Assembly (NCBI GenBank): GCA_027318945.1
Contig: DAHVOF010000034.1
Location: 1 to 6,261, forward strand
Length of the DNA: 6,261 nt
Origin: Actinomycetota bacterium
GTDB lineage: Bacteria > Actinomycetota > Acidimicrobiia > Acidimicrobiales > Acidimicrobiaceae
Direction of reading: 5' to 3'
A program made the position numbers and the translations under genes. Numbering within the stretch: position 1 is the first letter of the stretch; the number at the start of each line of letters is the position of its first letter. Positions 6,167 through 6,261 of the stretch are shown here, in pieces. A model generated the notes under the pieces. That model did not search any database and was not told where the DNA came from. It saw nothing but the letters and a program-made list of their open reading frames with translations.

Positions 6167-6261
6167 TCACACACATTCCTCGACGATTCTCGAAAGTTCC
6201 TCCAATCCAACCGCCCTCACAACCAGATGCTCGGTCAATATCTCCGTTCGAAACTCCCCGC
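6167..6261 (-). CDS. C-terminal end of an unidentified protein
   Basis: The minus strand is open from the window edge (first whole codon at 6259) to a TGA at 6167-6169. It gives 30 residues that begin GEFRTEILTEHL and end in the amphipathic, helix-like LEELSRIVEECV. The composition and the 49-base spacing ahead of trpC suggest a real gene co-oriented with the trp operon. I do not recognise the family: it does not look like the usual ends of TrpE, TrpG, TrpD or HisI. A second minus-strand frame is also open here but reads as random sequence rich in glycine, cysteine and serine, so this frame is preferred. Confidence 0.5.
   Translation of the reverse strand, partial: GEFRTEILTEHLVVRAVGLEELSRIVEECV

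Overview
This 6.3-kb window (roughly 50% GC by eye) reads as ordinary bacterial chromosome carrying core metabolic genes. The style of the proteins (TrpA with a GFVYGIGLMGVTG loop, the FHGDLHGGN catalytic loop of the ABC1/AarF kinase, TrpB sequence) suggests an actinobacterium, perhaps of the Acidimicrobiia type with moderate GC. That placement is inference from family resemblance only.

Layout, left to right. Bases 1-51 are the last 16 codons and stop of a FabF-type beta-ketoacyl-ACP synthase (+), followed by a 17-bp perfect hairpin that should terminate it. Next come two + strand genes: an ABC1/AarF/UbiB-family kinase-like protein (197-1837) and a small DUF302 protein (1958-2329). The DUF302 gene has a recognisable extended -10 promoter whose spacer holds an inverted repeat, CATACC-N6-GGTATG, resembling operators of CsoR-family metal-sensing repressors. 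Bases 2330-2633 are a convergent intergenic region with no convincing gene.

The right half is a tightly packed minus-strand tryptophan operon, transcribed from high to low coordinates: trpC (6117-5329), trpF (5328-4597), trpB (4600-3425) and trpA (3425-2634). The products take CdRP precursor steps to L-tryptophan: TrpF isomerises PRA to CdRP, TrpC closes the indole ring, and TrpA/TrpB release indole from indole-3-glycerol phosphate and condense it with serine. Every junction is abutting or overlapping (TAG|ATG, TTGA, TAGTG), and each downstream gene has a good Shine-Dalgarno inside the end of the preceding gene, so translational coupling is likely. All recognisable catalytic residues are present. 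trpE, trpG and trpD are not in the window. The C-terminus of an unidentified upstream minus-strand gene lies at 6167-6261.

I found no mobile element, CRISPR array, tRNA/rRNA or evidence of a novel multi-gene system. The most interesting points are modest: the putative metal-repressor operator at the DUF302 gene, the roughly 40-residue C-terminal tail on TrpF, the TTG start of trpB, and the lack of Shine-Dalgarno at trpC.
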